Positions 55,888-64,000 of a DNA stretch of 64,000 nucleotides are shown here, in pieces. The position numbers and the translations under genes were made by a program. The first letter of the stretch is position 1, and every line of letters starts with the position of its first letter. The notes under the pieces are model-generated. The model was not told the origin of the DNA. It searched no databases and saw only the letters and a list, made by a program, of their open reading frames with translations. The DNA lies in contig JAJDCX010000035.1 in NCBI GenBank assembly GCA_029260615.1, positions 62,001 to 126,000 of the forward strand, written 5' to 3'. The stretch is from Phycisphaeraceae bacterium (lineage in GTDB: Bacteria; Planctomycetota; Phycisphaerae; Phycisphaerales; Phycisphaeraceae).

Positions 55888-57192
55888 ATGCAAGCAGTAA
55901 TCCTATCTATCGGCGACGAGTTAGCATTAGGCCAGACCGTCGACACCAACAGCGCCTACCTCGCCGCAAAGCTGGCCGGGTCCGGCATCACCACCCTCTA
56001 CCACCAAACCCTCGCCGACGACCGCGCCTTGATCGCCGACGCGATCAACCAAGCCGCCCAGGCCGCCGACCTCGTCCTCATCTCCGGCGGACTTGGCCCC
56101 ACACTCGACGACCTCACCCGCCAGGCCCTCGCCGACGCCCTGAAAGCCGATCTACACGAAGACCCCGCCAGCCTTGAGATGATCCAAACCTTCTTCGCCG
56201 ATCGAAAAATCGACATGTCAGACGCCAACCGCGTTCAGGCCATGCTCCCCCTGGGCACCACCATGATCCCAAACGCCTGCGGCACCGCCCCCGGCATCCA
56301 AGCCACACTCCACCACGCCGACCTCTTCGTCATGCCCGGCGTACCCCAGGAAATGCGCGCCATGCTCAACGCATCCATCCTCCCCGCCCTCAAACATCAC
56401 ACCGCCACCGCCCCAACCATCCTCACCACCAAGATCAACACCTTCGGCATGGGCGAATCCGCACTCGGCAAAATCCTCAGCGACCTCATGCAACGCAACC
56501 AAAACCCCATCGTCGGCACCACCGTCACAGCAGGCATCGTCTCCGTCCGTGTGCGAAGTGAATCTGATAACGCCCACGAAGCACAAGCCCGCTTGGACGA
56601 AACGGTCGCCCTGATTGAACAACGCCTCACCCCCATCACCTTCGGCCGAGACGACCAAACCCTCGCCTCCACTCTCGTCACCACATTAAAAAACGCCAAC
56701 CTGATGGTCGCCACCGCCGAAAGCTGCACCGGCGGTCTCATCGGCAAACTCATCACCGACGTCCCCGGCTCAAGCAGCATCTACGCGGGCGGATGGGTCA
56801 CCTACACCAACCAACTCAAACAATCCCAACTCGATGTCCCCCAAGACCTCATCCAGCAACACGGCGTAGTCAGCGCCCCCGTCGTCTGTGCCATGGCACT
56901 AGGCGCACTAAAACAAACGAACGCCGACATCGCCCTATCCGTCAGCGGCATCGCAGGCCCCACCGGCGGCACACCCAACAAACCCGTCGGCACCGTCTGG
57001 CTAGGCCTCGCACACAAAAACACCCCAAACAACACCCCAAATTCCAAAGCCATCCTCGTCCGACTCCCCGGCGACCGCCAAGCCATCCGAAACCGAGCCG
57101 CCCTATCCGCCCTGCAATGGCTACGACTGCACCTTGCCAATCATCCCCCAGACAACATGTCCTGGGTGGTTGAGACGTACCCCAACGACTGA
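55888..57192 (+). CDS. cinA: CinA-family protein (molybdopterin-binding plus deamidase domain)
   Basis: 434 residues, two domains. The N-terminal MoaB/Mog-like domain (about 1-170) starts MQAVILSIGDELALGQTVDTN and has LISGGLGPTLDDLTR and VMPGVPQEM. The C-terminal CinA domain (about 265-425) has TAESCTGGLIGKLITDVPGSS, GWVTYTN, KQTNADIALSVSGIAGP and GTVWLGL, as in nicotinamide-nucleotide amidases of the pyridine nucleotide cycle. ATG 55888 starts the protein as in relatives. Between the domains is the usual middle segment with INTFGMGES. Confidence 0.93.
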   Translation: MQAVILSIGDELALGQTVDTNSAYLAAKLAGSGITTLYHQTLADDRALIADAINQAAQAADLVLISGGLGPTLDDLTRQALADALKADLHEDPASLEMIQTFFADRKIDMSDANRVQAMLPLGTTMIPNACGTAPGIQATLHHADLFVMPGVPQEMRAMLNASILPALKHHTATAPTILTTKINTFGMGESALGKILSDLMQRNQNPIVGTTVTAGIVSVRVRSESDNAHEAQARLDETVALIEQRLTPITFGRDDQTLASTLVTTLKNANLMVATAESCTGGLIGKLITDVPGSSSIYAGGWVTYTNQLKQSQLDVPQDLIQQHGVVSAPVVCAMALGALKQTNADIALSVSGIAGPTGGTPNKPVGTVWLGLAHKNTPNNTPNSKAILVRLPGDRQAIRNRAALSALQWLRLHLANHPPDNMSWVVETYPND

Positions 57193-57232
57193 TACGCATT
57201 CTCTAAAGTCTATGGGCAACCGCTCTACCCTC

Positions 57233-57256
57233 AGCCCCCGGCTTTGCCGGGGGATC
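57233..57256 (+). repeat. CCCCCGGCT-type intergenic hairpin, copy 2
   Basis: CCCCCGGC, TTT, GCCGGGGG (57235-57253) forms a perfect 8-bp stem. It lies between the convergent cinA and PEP-CTERM genes and repeats 52810-52833 in opposite orientation with two differences over 24 bases. Probable terminator without T-tract. Confidence 0.6.
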
Positions 57257-57314
57257 GCCCTGATGATGGGCATGAGTTTCAATCGTAATTCGTATGACCT
57301 GTGAATGACAACAC

Positions 57315-58331
57315 CTACCGCTTCTGCAACAAACCCATCGAGCCGATCAGCAGCAACCCCAGACTCGCAGGCTCGGGAACCGTGTTCTCAGCAGCAGGCG
57401 GCGATCCGTTGTTCCAATTTCCTAATACTACGTTCAGGTCAGCGATGCCGACGAATCCATCGCCGGACGAGTCGCCTACCAGTAGGTCGCCGGGGGTGAC
57501 AACTGCGTTCCAGTTGCCAAGGACTATATTTAAGTCGCTGATACCGACGAAGGCGTCGCCGTCGAAATCGCCTTCGCCGCCCGGAACTACGAGGTTAAAT
57601 AATGATCCATCGTCAAAGCGGAGTCGTTCAACATTAATTGCATTGATCTTATCGCCGTCATTGCCGACAAGTATCTCAAACTCCCGCAAAAATGGATCGG
57701 CGCCAGTTGGCGTTAGGGTTAGGTCGTTTAAGCCGATCCCTGCGGCGAATCGAATCTCATCGAAGTGAGCACCGCCATCGATATCATCTGTGTCGTAACC
57801 CAGCGCGAACTGGATAGTGTCGTTATTGTTCTCGCCAAGTATCATATCATTCCCCGGACCGCCATCCAGAATATCATCGCCATTAAACCCTCGAACTTCG
57901 TCGTTGCCTTGATTTGCCCAGACGATATCATTGCCCTTGCCCGCGAGTATACGAGTATCACCCAATACATGGGTAGGGCTTGCCAACTTAATAATATCGC
58001 TGCCATCACCGCCAAGAAATGTTTCAATATTTATAAGCAGTTGAATACTAGGATTATCGATTCTGAAATAGTCATCGAAGGCGCTGCCAAGCATAGTGTC
58101 GTCCCCTCCGAGACCGTCATAAACTGTGTCGCTGATAAAAAGTTCTCTGTTCACGTCTATAGTAAATCCTGAGTAAGGATTCACTAGCGTGGTTGTAACT
58201 TGTTCCAATGATGCGAATTCATCAAAGAAGAATAAATCACTCCCAGGCGTGCCCACAACAGCCGAAGTCGGGCGCGCTCCAAGCGACGCCATACAGACAA
58301 CAACACAAATCGCTGAGATATAACTTCGCAT
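57315..58331 (-). CDS. PEP-CTERM protein with RTX-like calcium repeats and a dockerin-like segment
   Basis: 338 residues. The signal peptide ends near TSAVVGT. The middle (about 90-200) has calcium-binding nonapeptide-like repeats: GLGGDDTMLGSAFDD, GGDGSDIIK, GNDEVRGFNGDDILDGGPGNDMI. A dockerin-like pair GDFDGDAFVGISDLNIVLGNWN-type follows (about 255-310, two copies ending in LGNWN). The C-terminal signal VPEPASLGLLLIGSMGLLQKR directs PEP-CTERM sorting. It is secreted and probably surface-held, binding calcium. The dockerin-like repeats, common in Phycisphaerae, are a lineage marker. Confidence 0.85.
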   Translation of the reverse strand: MRSYISAICVVVCMASLGARPTSAVVGTPGSDLFFFDEFASLEQVTTTLVNPYSGFTIDVNRELFISDTVYDGLGGDDTMLGSAFDDYFRIDNPSIQLLINIETFLGGDGSDIIKLASPTHVLGDTRILAGKGNDIVWANQGNDEVRGFNGDDILDGGPGNDMILGENNNDTIQFALGYDTDDIDGGAHFDEIRFAAGIGLNDLTLTPTGADPFLREFEILVGNDGDKINAINVERLRFDDGSLFNLVVPGGEGDFDGDAFVGISDLNIVLGNWNAVVTPGDLLVGDSSGDGFVGIADLNVVLGNWNNGSPPAAENTVPEPASLGLLLIGSMGLLQKR

Positions 58332-59425
58332 TCTATTCTCGCCTCCGGGACTAGATGGGCCACCGGCTTACAAACCGCAAGTATACCAAAAGGCACTTCA
58401 AATTACACCGCAAAGAACTCCGTAAACATAGGCAAACACCACCTCGACCTCACGACAAGGTGATGAGGCAACAAAAACACCTCTTACGGCACTGCAGGGG
58501 TGTTTTAATGGCCCGGCCACAACCAACGCAACGCGCCCTCCCCTAACCTCCTCCGCCCCTCCGCAATGTCCCCTCCCTCACCTTATTCGACTTCCTTCGC
58601 GCTCTTCGCGCTTTCGCGGTCCACCTCCCTCCTGCCATATTTGTGCGCACAATCTGACCAATTCTCACACCAAAAATCTCGCATAACGAACATTTCTTTA
58701 CCCCCCTTACCACCCACCACTTACACCGCCCACACCAACCCATTAAACCGCTTTTGTGCGCACAAACCTGACGCATCATCTAAGAGTGGAGGCGTGATTA
58801 ATTTTGATCACACCTGCCGACAACCTCACGACGGCGATCGTCAGCTACCCCGAGCATCCAAAGATTAAAAGGACCGGGACTCGAGGGCTGTTGTGACCGG
58901 GGGCACCCGATCGCAACCTTGGTAGCGGATCGCCCCGGCCAGATAACGGATCACAGGACGTGGGCTCGACCCGGTCCCGCTGACCCCGCGCCTGCCGTTA
59001 CCGCCGGAACACCGTGAGTTTTATAGATCGCTGATTTGGGATTGAGGGTTGGTGATTTGAAGAACAAGAAGATTTAACCACAAAGGCACAGAGACACGGA
59101 GAAGACAAAGACTAAGAAGTGATCCACAGATAGACAGGATAGATAGGATGAAGCGATAGTTTGCTCTCTCCCATCCTGCCCATCCTGTGCATCTGTGGAT
59201 TCTTCTCCCTGACCTTCCCCACGAAGCGCGCGACTTGTCGCGTCCCCTTCTTAATCTGTGTCATCTGCGCAATCTGCGGATAACTCCACCTCCGCGCCTT
59301 TCTCTGCGCTCTCCGCGACCTCTGCGGTGAACTCTTCTCACCCTCTTCCTTCACGCTCTGCCATCACCCTAAATTAGAGATATAATCATCCTGTCACACT
59401 GGTCGACACCGGAACCCCGCTCACC
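58332..59425. other. 1.1-kb non-coding region of repeat fossils
   Basis: No gene is supported. It contains a terminator-like hairpin (58474-58506), two copies of the palindrome TTGTGCGCACAA (58641-58652, 58754-58765), and several stretches of low-complexity text: CGCGAAAGCGCGAAGAGCGC-like on the minus strand near 58590-58625, CCACAAAGGCACAGAGACAC at about 59079, and blocks like ATCTGTGTCATCTGCG and CTCTGCGCTCTCCGCGACC at 59254-59330. Confidence 0.6.
58474..58506. terminator. Hairpin with A/T flanks
   Basis: AAAACACC at 58474-58481 pairs with GGTGTTTT at 58499-58506 around a 17-base loop. It is symmetric, so it could stop transcription from either side. The gene it serves is unclear, since the PEP-CTERM gene begins on the opposite strand. 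Confidence 0.45.
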
Positions 59426-60184
59426 ATGCCCCCCATCCCACCCACAGGCCGAATCGACGTTCACAGCCACATGCTCCCCGGCATCGACGACGGCTGCGAA
59501 ACCATCGAAGAATCTATCGCCAGCATCCAGCTATTGAAGCAGGCGGGTTACGTCGGCACGATCTGCACGCCGCACCTTTGGCCGGACATGTTCCCCGACA
59601 ACACCCCCACCAACATCAAACGCTGGACCGATGACCTCGCCACACAACTCCACGACCGCGGGATCGAATACACACTCTGGCCCGGCGGCGAGCTACGGTT
59701 TTTTGACGGCGTCATCCCGTGGATGAAAACCCACGGCATCCCCACCCTGGCCGGGTCAAAATATGTCCTGGCTGACTTCTGGGAAGACACCTGGCCCGAT
59801 TACGTCGACCAGGCGTTTGACTGGCTCCTGGCCGAAGGATACACGCCGATCCTCGCACACCCCGAACGTATCGGGATTGCAAAAACCGAAACACTGGTCA
59901 AGCACCTCGACGCGATCACCGCCCGTGGCGTCTTGCTGCAAGGCAACTTCCGCTGCATGACCGGCGAAGACGGCTACCTCCAGGACCAACGCATCAGACA
60001 GTTCTTATCAGAAAACCGGTACTGGCTGTTGGCGATGGACATGCACCGCCCCGACGCCCTGCCTTCAAGGCTAGACGGGATGCAGATGGTGGTCGAAGAA
60101 TTCGGGCAAGAGGTCGTTGATCTCATGACCATCGACCGCCCCAGGTGTGTGTTAGAACGTTCGCAAACCATGCCCGACGGGTAG
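59426..60184 (+). CDS. CpsB/YwqE-like PHP tyrosine phosphatase
   Basis: 252 residues. The N-terminal PHP metal site DVHSHMLPGIDDGC is the signature of CpsB/CapC/YwqE phosphatases, which dephosphorylate bacterial tyrosine kinases in polysaccharide export. Other ligands are visible in TICTPHLWP, GGELRFFDG, PILAHPERIG and MDMHRPDALP. Length is normal. No capsule genes or tyrosine kinase are in the window, so the partner is not shown. It converges on rho. Confidence 0.8.
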   Translation: MPPIPPTGRIDVHSHMLPGIDDGCETIEESIASIQLLKQAGYVGTICTPHLWPDMFPDNTPTNIKRWTDDLATQLHDRGIEYTLWPGGELRFFDGVIPWMKTHGIPTLAGSKYVLADFWEDTWPDYVDQAFDWLLAEGYTPILAHPERIGIAKTETLVKHLDAITARGVLLQGNFRCMTGEDGYLQDQRIRQFLSENRYWLLAMDMHRPDALPSRLDGMQMVVEEFGQEVVDLMTIDRPRCVLERSQTMPDG

Positions 60185-60199
60185 CCCGCCATGGCTTGG

Positions 60200-60236
60200 C
60201 ACGGCTAGCCGGTGTCCGCGGATGTACCTCCGCGGC
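60200..60236. repeat. Twin-hairpin intergenic repeat, copy 2
   Basis: CGGCTAGCCG (60202-60211), then GTGTC, then CCGCGG/CCGCGG with an 8-base loop (60216-60235). Same layout as 42321-42363 and again between convergent genes; stem bases differ in pairs, so pairing is kept. Confidence 0.55.
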
Positions 60237-60277
60237 AATGACAAAATAACGTTACAGATGTATAGAGAATATACGAA

Positions 60278-61777
60278 CTAGTCCAGGCTCATGGTCAGTA
60301 AGAACTCGGCGTTGGTCTTGACCTTCTCGAGCCGACCCTTCAACAATTCCATCGCCTCGACGACGTTCATGTCGGCAAGCACCTTACGCAAACGGTAGAT
60401 GAGCTTGAGCTCGTGATCGTCCATCAACAATTCCTCACGGCGGGTGCCGCTGGCGGCGACGTCGATGGCAGGATAGGTACGCTTCTCAACCAGTCGACGG
60501 TCCAGGTGCAACTCGGAGTTACCCGTGCCCTTGAACTCTTCAAAGATAATGTCGTCCATCTTCGAGCCGGTGTCGATCAACGCCGTGGCGAGGATGGTCA
60601 GCGACCCCCCGTGCTCAATCGCGCGAGCCGAGCCGAAGAACTTTTTAGGCCTTTGCAGCGCGTTGGAATCCAGGCCACCGGTGAGGATCTTGCCTGAGTG
60701 CGGCATCTCGGAGTTGTACGCCCGGGCCATGCGTGTGATCGAGTCCATGAGGATGACAACGTGCTCACCAAACTCGACGAAGCGGCGTGCCTTCTCCATC
60801 ACCATGTCGCAGACCTGGACGTGGCGGTGGCTCTGCTCGTCGAAGGTCGAGGCGATGACCTCGACATCATCGGGGGTGTGGTTCTTGAAGTCGGTGACCT
60901 CTTCCGGCCGCTCGTCGATCAGCAGGACGATGACCTTGGTGTCGGGGCTGTTGGTGATGATGGACTTGGCCATCTTCTGCAGAAGCACGGTCTTGCCCGT
61001 GCGTGGCGGCGCGACGATCAGGCCGCGCTGTCCCCGGCCGATGGGGGTGACAATATCGACGATCCGCATCTCGATTTCGTCCGGCGTGGTTTCGAGGATC
61101 AGCCGTTCGAAGGGGTGCAGCGGGGTGAGGTCTTCGAAGACCTTGATATCGTTGAGGTGGTCGGGTTGGTGCCCGTTGACCGCATCCACACGCAGAAGCG
61201 CGAAGTACTTCTCCGACTCCTTGGGCGGACGGATCGTGCCCTGAACGATGTGCCCGGGCTTGAGCCCAAAGCGGCGGATCTGTGACGGGGAGACATAGAT
61301 ATCATCAGGACAAGCGAGGTAAGAAAACTCGGGGCTGCGCAGGAACCCAAACCCGTCGGGCAGGACTTCCAACACGCCGTCGCCGTACATCAGCCCCTGC
61401 TTCTGAGTTTTTATTTCCAGGATCTTGAAGGTCAGGTCGTGGCGCGGCATCGTGGCGGCGGCGTCGATCCCCTCTTCCTTGCCCACCTTGACCAGCTCGT
61501 CAATGTCCATGGCATGCAACGCGTGGACCGTGATGTCGCTCTTCTTGGCCTTCTCGTAGCGGCGTTGCGTCTCGGCGTCGAGCTGCTCATCCGTCTGCGG
61601 TTGGTGCTTAGGCTGCTCGGGTTTCTTGGCCTGGGGAACGGGGCCCTTGGACTTAGCCTTGGGCTTGGCCTCGTTACCCGCCTCATCTTTAGAAGATGCA
61701 GCGGCGGCCTGGGGCTTGGCCTTCTTGGTGGTGCGTTTTTTCTTGGTCTTGGGTTTGACGTTTTCTTCCGTGGCCAT
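60278..61777 (-). CDS. rho: Transcription termination factor Rho
   Basis: 499 residues. Hexameric RNA helicase that ends transcription. The N-terminal extension of about 75 residues is rich in Lys, Ala and Pro ([16 protein letters not shown]), longer than in E. coli. Next are the Rho N-terminal helix domain (about 75-120), the RNA-binding cold-shock-like domain with [25 protein letters not shown], and the ATPase with [13 protein letters not shown] (about 248-260), [13 protein letters not shown] and the Q-loop-side [14 protein letters not shown]-terminal [18 protein letters not shown] is standard. Basic N-terminal extensions are common in high-GC phyla and aid RNA binding. Confidence 0.97.
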   Translation of the reverse strand: MATEENVKPKTKKKRTTKKAKPQAAAASSKDEAGNEAKPKAKSKGPVPQAKKPEQPKHQPQTDEQLDAETQRRYEKAKKSDITVHALHAMDIDELVKVGKEEGIDAAATMPRHDLTFKILEIKTQKQGLMYGDGVLEVLPDGFGFLRSPEFSYLACPDDIYVSPSQIRRFGLKPGHIVQGTIRPPKESEKYFALLRVDAVNGHQPDHLNDIKVFEDLTPLHPFERLILETTPDEIEMRIVDIVTPIGRGQRGLIVAPPRTGKTVLLQKMAKSIITNSPDTKVIVLLIDERPEEVTDFKNHTPDDVEVIASTFDEQSHRHVQVCDMVMEKARRFVEFGEHVVILMDSITRMARAYNSEMPHSGKILTGGLDSNALQRPKKFFGSARAIEHGGSLTILATALIDTGSKMDDIIFEEFKGTGNSELHLDRRLVEKRTYPAIDVAASGTRREELLMDDHELKLIYRLRKVLADMNVVEAMELLKGRLEKVKTNAEFLLTMSLD

Positions 61778-62041
61778 GGGCGGGTCGATCCTAAACGGGG
61801 TAACGGGGTAGATGCGGCTGGTCTGAAGCCTTCCGCGGCGGGTGATTTAGTTCATCTTAAATACGGACATGTCAGACAACCACGTCTGACAAGGTTTATT
61901 CGCGCAGTGTGTGTGCGGGCTATGGGTGACTAAATAACGGTGTAGGGGTTGGATACTTAATACGAAATCAGATGCTTAAGGCGGGGGCGCCTGGCCGACA
62001 ACCCGGCGAGGCTTCACGCTGGGATTTGAGCCGGTGAAGCA

Positions 62042-62650
62042 TCAGTGAATAATCTGGGAAAAAACACGGCGAGTCTGTTCCAGGCAGTGGGCCTCATCCG
62101 CGTCGTTGCTGATGACATAATCGGCCCGCTGGCGCTTGATGTCAAGCGGCATCTGGCTTTTATCTCTAAGGCGTAGCTCCTGGGCACCCCAGCCCCGTGC
62201 CCGTCGGACCCTGTCCAAGCGGGTTTGGAAGGGGGCATCCACATAAACAAGGGTGTCGCATTCACCGTCGATACCCGACTCCAGGAGCAACGGGCAGTCC
62301 TCGACGACCGCCCTGGTTTGAGGCTTCTGCAGTGCCTCACGCTTGAGAACTTCACGGAGGGCATGTACCTGGGGATGGATCAGGGCTTCCAGCCGTTGAC
62401 GCTCAGCCGGGTCCGCAAACACGATCCCAGCTACCTTAGCCCGGTCAATATCTCCATCGGGTGTCAAAACGCCTCCCCCCCACCACTGGGCAATCTGGCG
62501 CCTGACATCCCCCTCTTTAAGCACGTTTTTCGCTAAAGCGTCCGCGTCAATCACCACGCACCCCATCGACGCCAGTTGGTTGGCGACCAGGCTCTTGCCG
62601 CAGCCGGGGGCACCCATCAGCCCGATCGTTGGTTTATCTATAGGGCTCAT
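62042..62650 (-). CDS. coaE: Dephospho-CoA kinase
   Basis: 202 residues. Last step of coenzyme A synthesis. P-loop GLMGAPGCGKS near the start, then CVVIDADALAKNVL, a LIHPQVH motif in the CoA domain, VEDCPLLLESGID, and VYVDAPFQTRLDRV with the lid region. ATG 62650 is chosen because it precedes the P-loop by the usual distance; an upstream start would add 12 residues. A typical stand-alone enzyme. Confidence 0.93.
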   Translation of the reverse strand: MSPIDKPTIGLMGAPGCGKSLVANQLASMGCVVIDADALAKNVLKEGDVRRQIAQWWGGGVLTPDGDIDRAKVAGIVFADPAERQRLEALIHPQVHALREVLKREALQKPQTRAVVEDCPLLLESGIDGECDTLVYVDAPFQTRLDRVRRARGWGAQELRLRDKSQMPLDIKRQRADYVISNDADEAHCLEQTRRVFSQIIH

Positions 62651-63022
62651 CCGCCTAGCCTTGGACGTGTGTCGGTGTCTTAACAATCAGAGGCCATTAC
62701 CCGCTTGTCTTGAAATCACACGGGATTGGTTCACGGCCATCCTTGGGTCGTCCCATTCAAGGGCCTATACTCTATGTAATAGTGTGGTGGGATGTCACGC
62801 CGGGTGTCCGCGTTTTGGAGACAGGCCCCAGCACACGCAAGGTTAAAATAGGCCGTCTTGAGTCCCGGCATACCTAACCTGCCCGAACTGACGGGGCCAC
62901 CCAAGCAGGTGCATGTAGACTTGCCCCGGTCGCCAATAGGCTCCATAATTCAATAACCCGTAACGTTTACCCCCCCCTACCCACCGCTTAGCCCTAGGCG
63001 AGCGGCCCAGCACGAGGAACGG
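62651..63022. other. Non-coding region before the PilB/GspE gene
   Basis: 372 bases with no gene. A promoter candidate lies at 62743-62771 and would leave a leader of about 250 bases. A run of seven C at 62970-62977 and the surrounding ACCCCCCCCT-like stretch are notable but unexplained. Confidence 0.45.
62743..62771 (+). promoter_or_regulatory. Promoter candidate for the PilB/GspE gene
   Basis: TTGGGT (62743-62748), a 17-base spacer and TATACT (62766-62771): the -10 is one base from TATAAT, the -35 matches only TTG. Ordinary housekeeping-type promoter, unproven. Confidence 0.4.
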
Positions 63023-64000
63023 ATGGCCCGAAAACGACGCCAACTTGGTGAGATCCTTAAACGATGGGGACTCATCGACGATGAGAAGCTCGAAGAGGGG
63101 CTGAAAATCTCCCAGGGTTCGCGCAAGCGGATCGGAGAGGTTCTTGTTGACCTGGGATACGCACAGCAAAATGACGTGGCTAAGGCTCTGGCGTCCCAGT
63201 TCGGGATGGAGTTCGTCGACCTGGACCAGCCGGATGTGGTCTCCAAAGACAATCTCGACCTGATCCCCACCGACCTGATTAAGAAGTACCTCGTGTTGCC
63301 TTTATCCAAGGAAGGCAACAAGCTGAAAATCCTGGTCCACGACCCGATGGACCTGGCCCTGATCGATGACCTGCGGTTCCGGCTCGGCGGCGAGATGGAG
63401 CTGGCGCTGGGTGCCAAGGAGAAGATCAGGGAGTACATCGAAAGCTTCATGTCTGAGACGCAGGCCTCGATCGACGAAGAGGTCCGCAAGATGACGATGG
63501 ACCAGTCGTTGGACCGCGGGGCGTCGCTTGACGTGCATGTGGCGGGGGAAGAGGACGAAGACAAGGACGATGATAACGACGCGCAGTCTGCGCCGATCAT
63601 CCGCCTGGTTGCCGAGATGATTAAAGAGGCGGTTGTGACCCGTGCCAGCGACATCCATATCGAGCCGTTCGCCAACCGCGTCCGCCTGCGCTACCGCATC
63701 GACGGTGTCTGTATCGAAAAAGATGCGATCCCCAAGCGGACCCAGCAATCGGTGATCGCCCGTTTGAAAATCATGTCCGGGATGAAGATCGAAGAGAAAC
63801 GTATCCCCCAGGACGGCCGGATCAAGATGAAGATCGGCGGGGAAGTCGTCGACTTCCGTGTCTCGTGCTGCCCGGCGTACCACGGCGAATCGGTGGTCCT
63901 GCGTATCCTCCGGCCGGATGCCGCGAAGCTGGGCCTGAAAAACCTGGGTATGCAGGACGACACGCTGGAGCTTTTTCGCAGCATCATCGCCCGGCCCAAC
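63023..64000 (+). CDS. PilB/GspE-family type IV pilus or type II secretion ATPase (partial)
   Basis: The first 326 residues are in the window; the gene continues beyond it. The N-terminal MshEN/GSPII_E_N domain (about 1-140) starts RQLGEILKRWGLIDDEKLEEGL, with IGEVLVDLGYAQQNDVAKALA. An acidic linker (EEDEDKDDDND) follows, then the start of the ATPase: APIIRLVAEMIKEAVVTRASDIHIEPF, RLRYRIDGV, KIMSGMKIEEKRIPQDGRI and GESVVLRILRP. Walker A lies beyond the window. It powers pilin or pseudopilin assembly at the inner membrane. ATG 63023 has GAGGAA seven bases upstream. Confidence 0.93.
   Translation, partial: MARKRRQLGEILKRWGLIDDEKLEEGLKISQGSRKRIGEVLVDLGYAQQNDVAKALASQFGMEFVDLDQPDVVSKDNLDLIPTDLIKKYLVLPLSKEGNKLKILVHDPMDLALIDDLRFRLGGEMELALGAKEKIREYIESFMSETQASIDEEVRKMTMDQSLDRGASLDVHVAGEEDEDKDDDNDAQSAPIIRLVAEMIKEAVVTRASDIHIEPFANRVRLRYRIDGVCIEKDAIPKRTQQSVIARLKIMSGMKIEEKRIPQDGRIKMKIGGEVVDFRVSCCPAYHGESVVLRILRPDAAKLGLKNLGMQDDTLELFRSIIARPN

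Noticed and set aside
58543..58779. 79-codon minus-strand frame with Cys pairs
   Set aside because: It covers the palindromes and the repeat-like text; the Arg/Lys-rich end translates the CGCGAA-type repeat, so it is not a gene.

Overview
The window looks like the chromosome of a Phycisphaerae-type planctomycete. The evidence is two proteins with PEP-CTERM sorting tails, a dockerin-like GDFDGDAFVGISDLN repeat, zinc-ribbon tails of the CRKCGY...CSECG kind, frequent starts without a Shine-Dalgarno sequence, and GC-rich codon use in the core genes. No rRNA gene is present and there is one intact tRNA gene (Ala, anticodon TGC). Family names were assigned by reading motifs; no database search was run.

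Layout. (1) 1-6.76 kb, core: methionine synthase metH, a GNAT acetyltransferase, a DUF2959-type lipoprotein, a YceI protein and a polytopic membrane protein. (2) 6.85-20.97 kb, a cytochrome cassette. The left arm, on the minus strand, holds a lipoprotein with a duplicated domain and a ResB/CcsA cytochrome c assembly pair. The right arm, on the plus strand, is a tightly coupled operon: a ferredoxin-flavoprotein-membrane cytochrome b fusion, a 23-haem cytochrome, a beta-barrel protein and a 28-haem cytochrome lipoprotein built from 219-bp tandem repeats. The operon reads as a route for electrons from the inner membrane across the periplasm and outer membrane. The cassette lies between two direct copies (offset 14,271 bp) of a block carrying the end of a membrane-protein gene plus the promoter and 5' half of tRNA-Ala. 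In the left copy the protein gene is intact and the tRNA is dead; in the right copy the tRNA is intact and the protein gene is a remnant.

(3) 21.10-40.00 kb, an 18.85-kb integrated island bounded by a 48-bp exact repeat of the tRNA-Ala 3' half. It carries a tyrosine integrase, a DUF1580-like protein, a possible replication initiator, a type I restriction-modification operon (hsdR, Mrr-like nuclease, hsdM, DUF4365-like protein, hsdS, Abi_C-like protein), a winged-helix/PD-(D/E)XK-like protein, a 1292-residue protein of unknown function that is a defence candidate, a PEP-CTERM protein, an XRE regulator and a DUF6508 protein. Codon use is visibly more AT-rich than in the flanks.

(4) 40-64 kb, core: small zinc-ribbon membrane proteins, an alpha/beta hydrolase, sppA with a lipoprotein, a LarC1-like protein without LarC2, an M48 protease, dapF, then a minus-strand run folD / hypothetical / lipoprotein / hisI / aminopeptidase P / accB / accC. 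After that come cinA, a calcium-repeat PEP-CTERM protein, about 1.1 kb of non-coding repeat fossils, a CpsB-like PHP phosphatase, rho, coaE and the start of a PilB/GspE ATPase that runs off the end. Small hairpin repeat families sit between convergent core genes, and a G-rich inverted repeat separates accB from accC.

The most notable features are the cytochrome conduit cassette with its reciprocal-decay boundaries, and the 1292-residue protein at the end of the restriction island.
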